A stretch of 41,782 nucleotides of DNA from Polynucleobacter meluiroseus (GTDB lineage Bacteria; Pseudomonadota; Gammaproteobacteria; Burkholderiales; Burkholderiaceae), in contig CAMBJN010000001.1 in the NCBI GenBank assembly GCA_945867755.1, positions 1-41,782 on the forward strand, written 5' to 3'. A program made the position numbers and the translations under genes. Positions 1 to 7,242 of this stretch are shown here, piece by piece (within the stretch, counting starts at the first letter, position 1; the number at the start of each line of letters is the position of its first letter). The notes under the pieces were generated by a model. It did not search any database. It worked only from the letters and a program-made list of their open reading frames with translations, and was not told the origin of the DNA.

Positions 1-9
1 AACTCTAAA

Positions 10-387
10 CTATTTTTTCCAAACAGGGCCATTAGGTGTTTTTTCTAAATCTAAGAAAAAACAGCTGTGCTCACCTGTGTGACATGCAATTCTGTCTTTT
101 TGATCCACCTTGATCAAAATCGTATCACCATCACAATCCAAATGAATACTTTTCACCTTTTGCACGTGCCCAGATTCTTCACCCTTGTGCCAGATCTTTT
201 TTCTTGAGCGAGACCAGTAAACAGCTTCGCCTTTTTCAAGGGTCATTTGTAATGACTCGCGGTTCATCCACGCCATCATCAACACATCGCCTGTATCAAA
301 CTCTTGAGCGATCACAGCTACCAAGCCCTGCTCATTCCAAGTCACTTGGTCTAGCCAGTTATTTGATTGTGCGTTTTTATCACTCAT
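10..387 (-). CDS. hisI: Phosphoribosyl-AMP cyclohydrolase
   Basis: HisI opens the adenine ring of phosphoribosyl-AMP in the third step of histidine synthesis, in the cytosol. The 125-residue protein is the stand-alone cyclohydrolase with no fused HisE domain. The metal-binding motif DCDGD lies at residues 84-88, and the zinc-type cysteines are C85, C102 (in ACHTGEHSC) and C109. The start is ATG with a GGAA-like ribosome site upstream. It lies 28 bases after hisF and is the last his gene visible in the leftward hisB-H-A-F-I unit. A separate hisE would be expected just beyond the left edge; nothing of it is visible in the 9 bases left. The identification is firm. Confidence 0.96.
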   Translation of the reverse strand: MSDKNAQSNNWLDQVTWNEQGLVAVIAQEFDTGDVLMMAWMNRESLQMTLEKGEAVYWSRSRKKIWHKGEESGHVQKVKSIHLDCDGDTILIKVDQKDRIACHTGEHSCFFLDLEKTPNGPVWKK

Positions 388-415
388 GTAAATTCCAAAT
401 CGATTGGGTTGGGTG

Positions 416-1174
416 CTACAAGCGCACCGGTATACCTTGCTCAGCCATCAACTGCTTGGCTTGACCTACAGTGTATTCACCAAAGTGAAAAATACTAGCG
501 GCCAGTACAGCATCAGCATGGCCTTTGGTAATGCCATCTGCCAAGTGCTGCAAATTACCCACACCACCTGATGCAATCACTGGCACAGCAACACCATCAC
601 TCACTGCCTTGGTCAGCTCTAAATCAAATCCATTTTTTGTGCCATCACGGTCCATGCTGGTCAACAAGATTTCTCCAGCGCCACGCTTGGCCACTTCTTG
701 CGCCCAAGCAATAGCATTGATACCGGTATTTTTACGACCACCATGCGTGAATACTTCCCATACTCCTGGCGAAGTTTGTTTGGCGTCGATCGCCACCACA
801 ATACATTGCGAACCATACTTAGCAGCAGAATCAGAAACCAAATCTGGGTTGGCCACGGCGGCAGAGTTCATCCCCACCTTATCAGCACCAGCATTAAGTA
901 AGCGACGCACATCGGCCACAGCGCGAACACCACCACCTACTGTCAGTGGAATAAATACCTGTGAAGCCACATCTTCAATGATGTGCAAAATCAAATCGCG
1001 CTCATCAGATGTAGCGGTGATATCTAAAAAAGTAATTTCATCAGCACCCTGATCGTCATAACGCTTGGCAATTTCAACAGGGTCACCAGCATCGCGCAAC
1101 TCAACAAAATTCACGCCCTTCACCACCCGTCCTGCGGTGACATCTAAACAAGGGATGATTCTTTTTGAAAGCAT
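416..1174 (-). CDS. hisF: Imidazole glycerol phosphate synthase, cyclase subunit
   Basis: HisF is the (beta/alpha)8-barrel cyclase that uses ammonia delivered by HisH to make imidazole glycerol phosphate and AICAR. The 252 residues are the family length. The barrel start RIIPCLDV carries the first catalytic Asp (D11), a second Asp sits in VVAIDAK, and the phosphate-binding ends LTVGGGVR and PVIASGGVG are present. No Shine-Dalgarno sequence is visible before the ATG. The leader is A/T-only and contains a threefold 8-base repeat, so translation may depend on an unstructured A-rich leader or on coupling. It lies between hisA and hisI in the same operon, 83 bases after hisA, the longest gap in this unit. 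Confidence 0.97.
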   Translation of the reverse strand: MLSKRIIPCLDVTAGRVVKGVNFVELRDAGDPVEIAKRYDDQGADEITFLDITATSDERDLILHIIEDVASQVFIPLTVGGGVRAVADVRRLLNAGADKVGMNSAAVANPDLVSDSAAKYGSQCIVVAIDAKQTSPGVWEVFTHGGRKNTGINAIAWAQEVAKRGAGEILLTSMDRDGTKNGFDLELTKAVSDGVAVPVIASGGVGNLQHLADGITKGHADAVLAASIFHFGEYTVGQAKQLMAEQGIPVRL

Positions 1175-1192
1175 GAATGTTTTTATTACTTT

Positions 1193-1216
1193 TTTATTTG
1201 TTTATTTGTTTATTTG
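1193..1216. repeat. Threefold 8-base tandem repeat (TTTATTTG) in the hisA-hisF gap
   Basis: Three perfect head-to-tail copies of TTTATTTG (CAAATAAA on the coding strand) occupy the leader of hisF, about 19 bases before its start codon. The rest of the 83-base gap between hisA and hisF is also very A/T-rich. No protein is coded here. Copy-number change by slippage is possible but unproven. Confidence 0.9.
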
Positions 1217-1257
1217 ATAACTGATGCTGTTATTGATGGTTTTATTAATTGGTAACT

Positions 1258-1995
1258 TTATTTTTTACTGTCGGCATACTTCTGAGCCTTGGCCAAATTA
1301 AGATCACCGGTATAAATTGCACGACCCGCGATCACGCCCATCACACCTTCAGGCTCAGCAGCGCACAAAGCATCGATGTCTTTCATATTGGTCAAGCCGC
1401 CGCTGGCAATGATCGGAATGTTCACAGCTTCGGCTAATTTCACCGTAGCATCCATATTGATACCTTGCAACATGCCATCACGGCCAATGTCGGTATACAC
1501 AATTGCTTCAACACCATAGTCTTCGTATTTTTTTGCCAAATCAATCACTTCATGGCCGGTGAGCTTGCTCCAACCATCCGTGGCCACTTTGCCATCTTTG
1601 GCATCTAAACCAACAATGATGTGTCCGGGGAAAGCAACGCATGCGTCTTGTAAAAATCCTGGGCTCTTCACCGCAGCCGTACCAATGATTACGTAGCTGA
1701 TGCCGTCATCCAACAAACGCTCAATGGTTTCAAGATCACGAATGCCGCCACCCAACTGAACGGGAATATCGTCACCAACAGCTTTTAAAATTGATTTGAT
1801 GGCCGACTCATTTTTAGGTTTGCCAGCAAACGCGCCATCCAAGTCAACCAAGTGCAAACGACGCGCACCCTGATCAACCCAGTGCTTTGCCATGGCGCCC
1901 GGATCTTCCGAGAAAGTCGTGACTTTATCCATATCACCTTGTTCCAAACGAACACAGTGGCCTTGTTTAAGATCAATTGCAGGTATTAACAACAT
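1258..1995 (-). CDS. hisA: ProFAR isomerase (phosphoribosylformimino-AICAR-P isomerase)
   Basis: HisA catalyses the Amadori rearrangement of ProFAR to PRFAR, the substrate of HisF/HisH. It is a 245-residue half-barrel-duplicated (beta/alpha)8 protein. Catalytic D8 lies in LLIPAIDLK, D131 in VGLDAKDG, and T168-D169 in YTDIGRDG. Phosphate sites are LGGGIRD and IIASGGL. It has normal length and an ATG start with only a weak ribosome site. It lies 23 bases after hisH in the leftward operon and is a paralogue of its neighbour hisF. Confidence 0.97.
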   Translation of the reverse strand: MLLIPAIDLKQGHCVRLEQGDMDKVTTFSEDPGAMAKHWVDQGARRLHLVDLDGAFAGKPKNESAIKSILKAVGDDIPVQLGGGIRDLETIERLLDDGISYVIIGTAAVKSPGFLQDACVAFPGHIIVGLDAKDGKVATDGWSKLTGHEVIDLAKKYEDYGVEAIVYTDIGRDGMLQGINMDATVKLAEAVNIPIIASGGLTNMKDIDALCAAEPEGVMGVIAGRAIYTGDLNLAKAQKYADSKK

Positions 1996-2018
1996 GATAG
2001 GTATTTAATAAATAATGT

Positions 2019-2696
2019 TTAAGGTTGCCAACGAGTGAAATTCTGATACAAACGCAAACCTAAGTGTGCGCTTTTTTCTGGATGAAACTGTGTTGCAAAA
2101 ATATTATCTTTTGCCACGGCACATGTAAATAAAGAACCATAGTCCGTGACACCCACAGTATGAGCTGAATTAGCCGGAACTGCATAGTAGCTGTGCACAA
2201 AATAAAACGAGGCATTATCTGGAATGCCCTCCCATAGTGCATGAGCTTGCGTTTGTTGAACTTGATTCCAGCCCATGTGTGGTACTTTGAAATGAGAGCC
2301 ATCGGCCTGATTCTTTCCTGCCAAATCAAAACGAATCACCTTGCCCGGCAGTAAACCCAAACCAGGCGTGACCTTTGTTCCGGCGGGCGCGTCAAAACGA
2401 ACTTCGGCACTGCTCTCAAACAACATTTGCTCGCCCACACAAACACCCAACATGGGTTTGGTGCGACTCGCTTCTAAAACGGCGTCCAATAAACCAGATT
2501 CTTGTAAATGCGTCATGCAATCAGGCATGGCACCTTGCCCTGGTAAAACCACCTTATCAGCCGCTTTGATTTCTGCCACTTTTGAAGAAATCGTCACTTT
2601 TGCTTCAGGGGCTGCATGCATCAATGCTTGAGCAACAGAACGCAAATTACCCATTCCGTAATCAACAATGGCAATGCTCGGTGAATTTTTAGACAA
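2019..2696 (-). CDS. hisH: Imidazole glycerol phosphate synthase, glutamine amidotransferase subunit
   Basis: HisH is the class I glutaminase that supplies ammonia to HisF. The 225 residues contain the nucleophile C86 in GVCVGEQ, where many homologues read GICLGMQ, and the H205/E207 pair in QFHPEKS completes the triad. The N-terminal motif AIVDYGMGNLRS and the oxyanion-region PGQGAMPDC are typical. It lies between hisB and hisA. In several Burkholderiales a marC gene sits between hisB and hisH; here only 59 non-coding bases remain. Confidence 0.96.
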   Translation of the reverse strand: MSKNSPSIAIVDYGMGNLRSVAQALMHAAPEAKVTISSKVAEIKAADKVVLPGQGAMPDCMTHLQESGLLDAVLEASRTKPMLGVCVGEQMLFESSAEVRFDAPAGTKVTPGLGLLPGKVIRFDLAGKNQADGSHFKVPHMGWNQVQQTQAHALWEGIPDNASFYFVHSYYAVPANSAHTVGVTDYGSLFTCAVAKDNIFATQFHPEKSAHLGLRLYQNFTRWQP

Positions 2697-2755
2697 GGTC
2701 TGAACCTAATAACTGAAAGGTGGGTAAATGAGTTCTAGCAAATTTTGCCGAGTAT

Positions 2756-3343
2756 TTACAAGCTACCTTTTGTAGAAGGAACCACACCACTGGCGCGAGG
2801 ATCTAATTCCAAAGCCATGCGCAAAGCACGGCCAAAGGCCTTGAACACCGTTTCAATTTGATGGTGCGCATTGATGCCACGAATATTATCGATGTGCAGG
2901 GTCACTCCCGCGTGGTTCACGAACCCGCGGAAAAACTCAATCGTTAAATCAACATCAAAGTCACCCACACGTGCACGCGTGAACGGCACATGGAATTCCA
3001 AACCTGGGCGACCTGAAAAATCAATCACCACGCGTGACAAGGTTTCATCCAAAGGCACATAAGAATGGCCATAACGGGTGATGCCTTTTTTGTCGCCCAC
3101 TGCCTTGGCAATTGCCTGACCCAAAGTGATGCCCACATCTTCAACTGTGTGGTGATCATCAATGTGTGTATCGCCTTTGGCTGTAACAGCCAAATCAATC
3201 ATGCCGTGTCGAGCAATTTGATCCAACATGTGATCGAGGAATGGAACCCCAGAATTGAGTTGAGCTTTACCCGTTCCATCCAGATTGAGAACAACCTGAA
3301 TTTGGGTTTCTGAGGTGTTTCGAATGACATCTACGTTACGCAT
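2756..3343 (-). CDS. hisB: Imidazoleglycerol-phosphate dehydratase
   Basis: HisB is a manganese-dependent dehydratase that converts imidazole glycerol phosphate to imidazole acetol phosphate. The 195 residues make it the monofunctional form, with no histidinol phosphatase domain. Metal-binding motifs are FLDHMLDQIARHG, DDHHTVED (residues 62-69) and HHQIE near the C terminus. It is the first gene of the hisB-H-A-F-I unit and is transcribed away from hisC across a 135-base spacer. A GACGGA sequence directly before the ATG could be a ribosome site placed unusually close. Confidence 0.97.
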   Translation of the reverse strand: MRNVDVIRNTSETQIQVVLNLDGTGKAQLNSGVPFLDHMLDQIARHGMIDLAVTAKGDTHIDDHHTVEDVGITLGQAIAKAVGDKKGITRYGHSYVPLDETLSRVVIDFSGRPGLEFHVPFTRARVGDFDVDLTIEFFRGFVNHAGVTLHIDNIRGINAHHQIETVFKAFGRALRMALELDPRASGVVPSTKGSL

Positions 3344-3478
3344 TCCGTCATAATATCACCGTCCCCCTGAAATTCCACCCCGTGGTAATCTTCTGAAGGT
3401 GCTGATTCTGAACGAAATTAGCTAAAAATCATTGAAATAACCATATAAATTACTGAATTAATAAGGCAAGACAAGAAG
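3344..3478. promoter_or_regulatory. Divergent hisB/hisC intergenic region
   Basis: This 135-base spacer separates the leftward hisB operon from rightward hisC, so it must hold both promoters if each is transcribed independently. The half next to hisC is A/T-rich, with a TATAAA-like box about 30 bases before the hisC ATG. On the other strand a TATTAT lies about 5-10 bases before hisB. No clear -35 boxes, leader peptide or attenuator are visible. Promoter positions are only suggestions. Confidence 0.4.
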
Positions 3479-4546
3479 ATGAGCCGTTTTTGGAGCAAAA
3501 CTGTTAAAGAGTTAACGCCCTATGTTCCGGGCGAACAACCCAAATTAAGCCAGCTCATCAAGCTCAATACCAATGAGAGTCCTTATGGGCCGTCGCCCAA
3601 AGCGTTGGCCGCCATTGCTGCAGCCAATACCGAGGCCCTGCGTCTTTACCCGGATCCCAATTCAGATGCCTTAAAGCAAAGCATCGCCAAACTTCATGGC
3701 CTAACACCCAATCAAGTATTTGTCGGTAATGGTTCAGATGAAGTCTTGGCTCATGCGTTTTTAGGTTTACTCAAACACGAGCACCCCATTCTGTTTCCAG
3801 ACATCACCTACAGTTTTTATCCGGTCTACTGCAAACTCTATGGTATTTCTTTTGAGAACATCCCCCTAAGTGATGACTTTTCAATTTCAGTCGATGACTA
3901 TTTAAAGAAAAACAATGGCCGCAACGGGGGAATCATTTTCCCAAACCCTAACGCACCTACAGGCAAGGCTTTACCTTTAAAAGATATTGAAAAACTTCTT
4001 GAATCAAATCAAGGCAGCGTTGTGGTGATTGATGAAGCTTATGTTGCTTTTGGCACAGCATCAGCCGTCTCTTTGATCAAGCGGTATAACAATCTCTTGG
4101 TCACACACACCTTATCAAAGTCTTATGCTTTGGCCGGCTTGCGCGTTGGCTATGCCGTTGGCCACCCTGATTTGATTGAAGCGTTAGAGCGAGTTAAAAA
4201 CAGTTTTAACTCTTACCCGATTGATAAGCTAGCCATGGCCGGCGCCATGGCTGCTATTGAAGATCAAGATTACTTGAACAAGATCAGTCAAGCAGTCATC
4301 AACACTCGCGAGAGTTTGGTGCAAACATTAAAAACTTTGGGTTTTGAAATAATTCCATCTTTGGCTAATTTTATTTTCACGAAATATCCGAAACACAATG
4401 CGGCGCAATTGGCTGCGGCACTCCGCGAAAAGCATATCATCGTGCGTCACTTTAAATTGCCAAGGATTGATCAGTATCTTCGCATCACCATTGGCACTGA
4501 CGAGCAATGCGCTGCCCTGGTGAAAGCGATCAAAGAGATTCTTTAA
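3479..4546 (+). CDS. hisC: Histidinol-phosphate aminotransferase
   Basis: HisC is a PLP-dependent class I/II aminotransferase that transfers an amino group from glutamate to imidazole acetol phosphate. The 355 residues include the substrate/phosphate region KLNTNESPYGPSP, N156 in FPNPNAPTG, D185 in VVIDEAY, the PLP lysine K214 in TLSKSYALAG, and R222-V-G-Y just after it. Length is normal. The gene is inverted relative to all other his genes here and separates hisGD from hisBHAFI. The start ATG is preceded only by a weak AAGAAG. Substrate specificity for histidinol phosphate over an aromatic keto acid is inferred from his context and family resemblance. Confidence 0.93.
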   Translation: MSRFWSKTVKELTPYVPGEQPKLSQLIKLNTNESPYGPSPKALAAIAAANTEALRLYPDPNSDALKQSIAKLHGLTPNQVFVGNGSDEVLAHAFLGLLKHEHPILFPDITYSFYPVYCKLYGISFENIPLSDDFSISVDDYLKKNNGRNGGIIFPNPNAPTGKALPLKDIEKLLESNQGSVVVIDEAYVAFGTASAVSLIKRYNNLLVTHTLSKSYALAGLRVGYAVGHPDLIEALERVKNSFNSYPIDKLAMAGAMAAIEDQDYLNKISQAVINTRESLVQTLKTLGFEIIPSLANFIFTKYPKHNAAQLAAALREKHIIVRHFKLPRIDQYLRITIGTDEQCAALVKAIKEIL

Positions 4547-4573
4547 AGTCTGTGTGAAGACAAAGCTTTTGAA

Positions 4574-4747
4574 TCATTGAAAAGACGGCAGAAAACAATC
4601 TAAAAACATCATCACGGTGGCAATGCCAATCACAATCGCACCAACCTTGTTGATCAACCGATGCTCAAGATGAGTCATCTCAAAGCGAAACTCTTGCATC
4701 ATTTCTTTCAAATCACTTCTAGTAACAAATGTTGCATCGGCATCCAT
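4574..4747 (-). CDS. Small single-span membrane protein, DUF1640-like C-terminal half (57 aa)
   Basis: An open frame of 57 codons begins with ATG immediately after the TAA of the preceding gene (junction TAAATG) and ends with TGA. The product starts MDADATFVTRSDLKEMM, continues through a charged amphipathic helix with MTHLEHRL, and ends in a hydrophobic span, NKVGAIVIGIATVMMFL. This layout mirrors the last part of the upstream 129-residue protein (ATKKELYEVRDQL, then a helix, then NRLGGLMVACMSVG), so it looks like a short paralogue. Abutting genes suggest translational coupling and a two-subunit membrane complex. Function is unknown. It is too short for many gene callers. It lies between hisC (convergent) and the DUF1640-like gene. 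Confidence 0.72.
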   Translation of the reverse strand: MDADATFVTRSDLKEMMQEFRFEMTHLEHRLINKVGAIVIGIATVMMFLDCFLPSFQ

Positions 4748-5137
4748 TTATGCAATACCTCTTGTAAAAAATGCCACTGCACTAATACCCACTGACATGC
4801 ATGCGACCATCAGACCTCCCAGACGATTGAATAGTTTGCTAGTTAACACATCTGCCATGCAGTTAATTTTGTCTTCTAAATGGGAAACCTTACCGTCCAA
4901 GTGTTTAAATTTCACATCAAGAAGATCAATTTTCTTATCTAGATGATCAAACTTTTGATCAATTTTTTCATTCAGTTGATCTCTGACTTCGTACAACTCT
5001 TTCTTAGTCGCAAAGTCATGTGTGGCATTTAAATTCATGCCCACACCTTCGGCGATGACCTCTGCTTGAGATTGACTGAATCCAACCGCTTGTAATTCTT
5101 TTGAGTATTGAAGGGTGCTGAATAATGTCATGCTCAT
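4748..5137 (-). CDS. DUF1640-like coiled-coil membrane protein
   Basis: The 129-residue product has the layout of the DUF1640 (CCDC90-like) family. An N-terminal helix reads FSTLQYSKELQAVGFSQSQ, followed by AEVIAEGVG and the conserved ATKKELYEVRDQL. A heptad coiled coil rich in Lys, Asp and Leu runs through about residues 50-95, and a single membrane span covers about 105-125 (RLGGLMVACMSVGISAVAFF). The family's molecular role in bacteria is not established; eukaryotic relatives are linked to the mitochondrial calcium uniporter. No enzyme motif is visible. It lies between the hisD terminator and the abutting 57-residue paralogue, where a his operon would normally carry hisC, so it looks inserted. 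A/T content is a little higher than in the his genes. Confidence 0.8.
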   Translation of the reverse strand: MSMTLFSTLQYSKELQAVGFSQSQAEVIAEGVGMNLNATHDFATKKELYEVRDQLNEKIDQKFDHLDKKIDLLDVKFKHLDGKVSHLEDKINCMADVLTSKLFNRLGGLMVACMSVGISAVAFFTRGIA

Positions 5138-5194
5138 ACTATCTCCTCTTAAAACAGAATTTTATAGTTTTTATAAGCAAGAAATCAAATCGAC

Positions 5195-5231
5195 AAAAGT
5201 AATGGCACACAAACTGTGTACCATTACTTTT
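5195..5231 (-). terminator. Strong hairpin terminator after hisD
   Basis: A perfect 11-base stem (AAAAGTAATGG / CCATTACTTTT) is extended, past one mismatch, by ACACA / TGTGT around an AAC loop. Read leftward it follows the hisD stop by 29 bases and ends in TTTT; read rightward it is followed by TTTTAATACTTTTT. It can serve as a bidirectional terminator that separates hisGD from the DUF1640-like pair. Confidence 0.8.
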
Positions 5232-5260
5232 AATACTTTTTATTGGATTTACTATTAGAT

Positions 5261-6586
5261 TTACTTCTTGAGTCTTAGCTCTGCAGCTCTTGCGTGCGCT
5301 TGCAAACCTTCGCCGTGCGCCAAAGTGCTGGCGATTTGGCCTAACTTCTGCGCGCCCACTTCACTAACTTCGATCATGCTTGAACGCTTGATGAAATCAT
5401 AAACACCCAAAGGAGATGAAAAACGCGAAGTTCTCATCGTTGGTAAAACGTGATTCGGGCCTGCGCAATAATCACCCAAAGATTCGCTGGTGTATGGGCC
5501 CATGAAAATTGCGCCCGCATGACGAATCAACTCTGCCCATTGGCGAGGATTGTCCGCGCAAATTTCTAAATGTTCAGCTGCAATTGAATTAGCAATCTCA
5601 CAGGCCTCATGCATATCTTTGACCAAAATCATCGCACCACGATCTTGTAATGACTTTTTAATTACAGCCTGCCTTAGCATCTCTGGCAAAAACTTCAAGA
5701 TGCTCGCTTGTACTTGATCAATGAATGCTTGACTTGGGCACAACAGAATTGATTGCGCCAATTCATCATGCTCAGCTTGCGAGAACAAATCCATCGCAAT
5801 CCAATCTGGATTGGTATTGCCATCACACAAAACCAAGATTTCAGAAGGTCCGGCAATCATGTCGATACCCACAGTACCGAATACGCGACGCTTAGCAGCA
5901 GCCACATAAGCATTACCAGGACCCACAATCTTATCAACCGCTGGAATTGTTTCAGTACCGTAAGCCAATGCACCCACTGCTTGAGCACCACCAATCGTGA
6001 ACGCTCGGTCCACACCAGCAACTGCGGCTGCAGCTAAAACCAGTGGATTGCGCACGCCATCTGGAGTTGGCACGACCATGATGACTTCACTCACGCCTGC
6101 CACTTTTGCAGGAATGGCGTTCATCAACACAGATGATGGATAAGCAGCCTTACCGCCAGGAACATACAAACCTGCGCGATCCAAAGGTGTTACTTTTTGA
6201 CCCAAACGAGTCCCGTCTTCATCAGCGTAGTCCCAGCTATGACAACCTGATTCAATCTTTTGACGCTCGTGATAACTTTTGACTCTGGCAGCCGCTACCT
6301 CTAAAGCCATCCTTTGATCTTTTGGCAAAGATTCAAGCGCTGCCAACAATTCTGCTTTTGTAATTTCTAATGCTTTGATTGAAGAGGCTTGCTCTTTAGG
6401 CAAACGATCAAATTGTTGTGTGTATTCCAAAACAGCTTGGTCACCACGCTTTTTGACATCAGCCAAAATTTTTGCTGCTGTCAAATCAATTGCTGCATCA
6501 TCTGCCGCATCAAAAGCCAATAGCTTTTTGAGTGCTGAAGAAAAATCAGCGTCTTGACTATTGAGTTGGCGAACAAGCTTGGTCAT
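5261..6586 (-). CDS. hisD: Histidinol dehydrogenase
   Basis: HisD is the zinc- and NAD-dependent enzyme that oxidises histidinol to histidine, the last step of the pathway. Visible motifs are the NAD/substrate region VPGGKAAYPSSVLMNAIPA, GPSEILVLCD, the zinc ligands Gln/His in SQAEHDEL, AEHLEI, and the catalytic region GPNHVLPT. I chose the ATG giving MTKLVRQLNSQ (441 residues, the usual length). An earlier in-frame ATG at 6616 would add ten residues and overlap hisG by 20 bases. Neither start has a good ribosome site. It follows hisG by 10 bases and is ended by the hairpin at 5195-5231, so hisG-hisD form their own unit or the tail of the murA transcript. Confidence 0.95.
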   Translation of the reverse strand: MTKLVRQLNSQDADFSSALKKLLAFDAADDAAIDLTAAKILADVKKRGDQAVLEYTQQFDRLPKEQASSIKALEITKAELLAALESLPKDQRMALEVAAARVKSYHERQKIESGCHSWDYADEDGTRLGQKVTPLDRAGLYVPGGKAAYPSSVLMNAIPAKVAGVSEVIMVVPTPDGVRNPLVLAAAAVAGVDRAFTIGGAQAVGALAYGTETIPAVDKIVGPGNAYVAAAKRRVFGTVGIDMIAGPSEILVLCDGNTNPDWIAMDLFSQAEHDELAQSILLCPSQAFIDQVQASILKFLPEMLRQAVIKKSLQDRGAMILVKDMHEACEIANSIAAEHLEICADNPRQWAELIRHAGAIFMGPYTSESLGDYCAGPNHVLPTMRTSRFSSPLGVYDFIKRSSMIEVSEVGAQKLGQIASTLAHGEGLQAHARAAELRLKK

Positions 6587-6596
6587 GATCAGAGCA

Positions 6597-7235
6597 TTAC
6601 ACTTTTGAAAAAGCATCTAGTAAAGGCTGCAAATCAGCACGACGTCTTTTGTAAGCCGCCTGATTAACCACCAACCGAGAGCTGATCTGGCTGATCACTT
6701 CAACTTCTTTCAATTGATTTGCTTTCAAGGTATTGCCGGTAGACACCAAATCCACAATCGCATCAGCCAACCCCACCAGCGGGCCCAACTCCATCGAACC
6801 ATATAACTTGATCAAATCTACGTGAACGCCTTTATTGGCAAAGTGTTCGCGCGCCTGCTCGACATACTTTGTCACAACTCGCAAACGCGCACCTTGACGC
6901 ACCGCGTTCGCATAATCAAATCCTTCACGAACAGCGACTGACATACGGCACTTGGCAATACCCAAATCAATTGGCGCATACAAACCATCCATGCCATGCT
7001 CTGCCAATACATCATAACCAGCCACCCCTAAATCAGCAGCACCGTATTGCACATACGTTGGCACATCGGAGGCTCTGACGATGATCACGCGCAAATTAGG
7101 ATTGGACGTTGACAGAATTAGTTTGCGTGAAGTTTCAGGATCTTCAGACACAGTGATACCCGCCTTTGCTAGCATCGGCAAAGTTTCATCAAAGATACGG
7201 CCCTTGGATAAGGCCAATGTAATCATTTTGGACAT
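6597..7235 (-). CDS. hisG: ATP phosphoribosyltransferase, short form
   Basis: HisG starts histidine synthesis by joining ATP and PRPP. At 212 residues it is the short form (HisGS), lacking the C-terminal regulatory ACT-like domain, and by family knowledge it needs the HisRS-like partner HisZ. No hisZ is present in this window. Motifs seen are LALSKGRIFDETLPML, the mid-domain AADLGVAGYDVL, and the PRPP loop IVDLVSTGNTLKAN. It starts 7 bases after murA ends, so it probably shares the murA transcript. Confidence 0.97.
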   Translation of the reverse strand: MSKMITLALSKGRIFDETLPMLAKAGITVSEDPETSRKLILSTSNPNLRVIIVRASDVPTYVQYGAADLGVAGYDVLAEHGMDGLYAPIDLGIAKCRMSVAVREGFDYANAVRQGARLRVVTKYVEQAREHFANKGVHVDLIKLYGSMELGPLVGLADAIVDLVSTGNTLKANQLKEVEVISQISSRLVVNQAAYKRRRADLQPLLDAFSKV

Positions 7236-7242
7236 GACTCTA

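Noticed and set aside
525..1052. 175-codon rightward open frame opposite hisF
   Set aside because: It lies entirely antisense to a clear hisF, has no ribosome site, and its product has the composition of a reverse-frame shadow.
2697..2755. Possible marC remnant between hisB and hisH
   Set aside because: Only 59 bases remain and no translated similarity to a MarC membrane protein is visible.
6587..6616. Ten-residue upstream extension of hisD
   Set aside because: Overlaps the hisG end; HisD homology and usual length fit the MTKLVRQL start.
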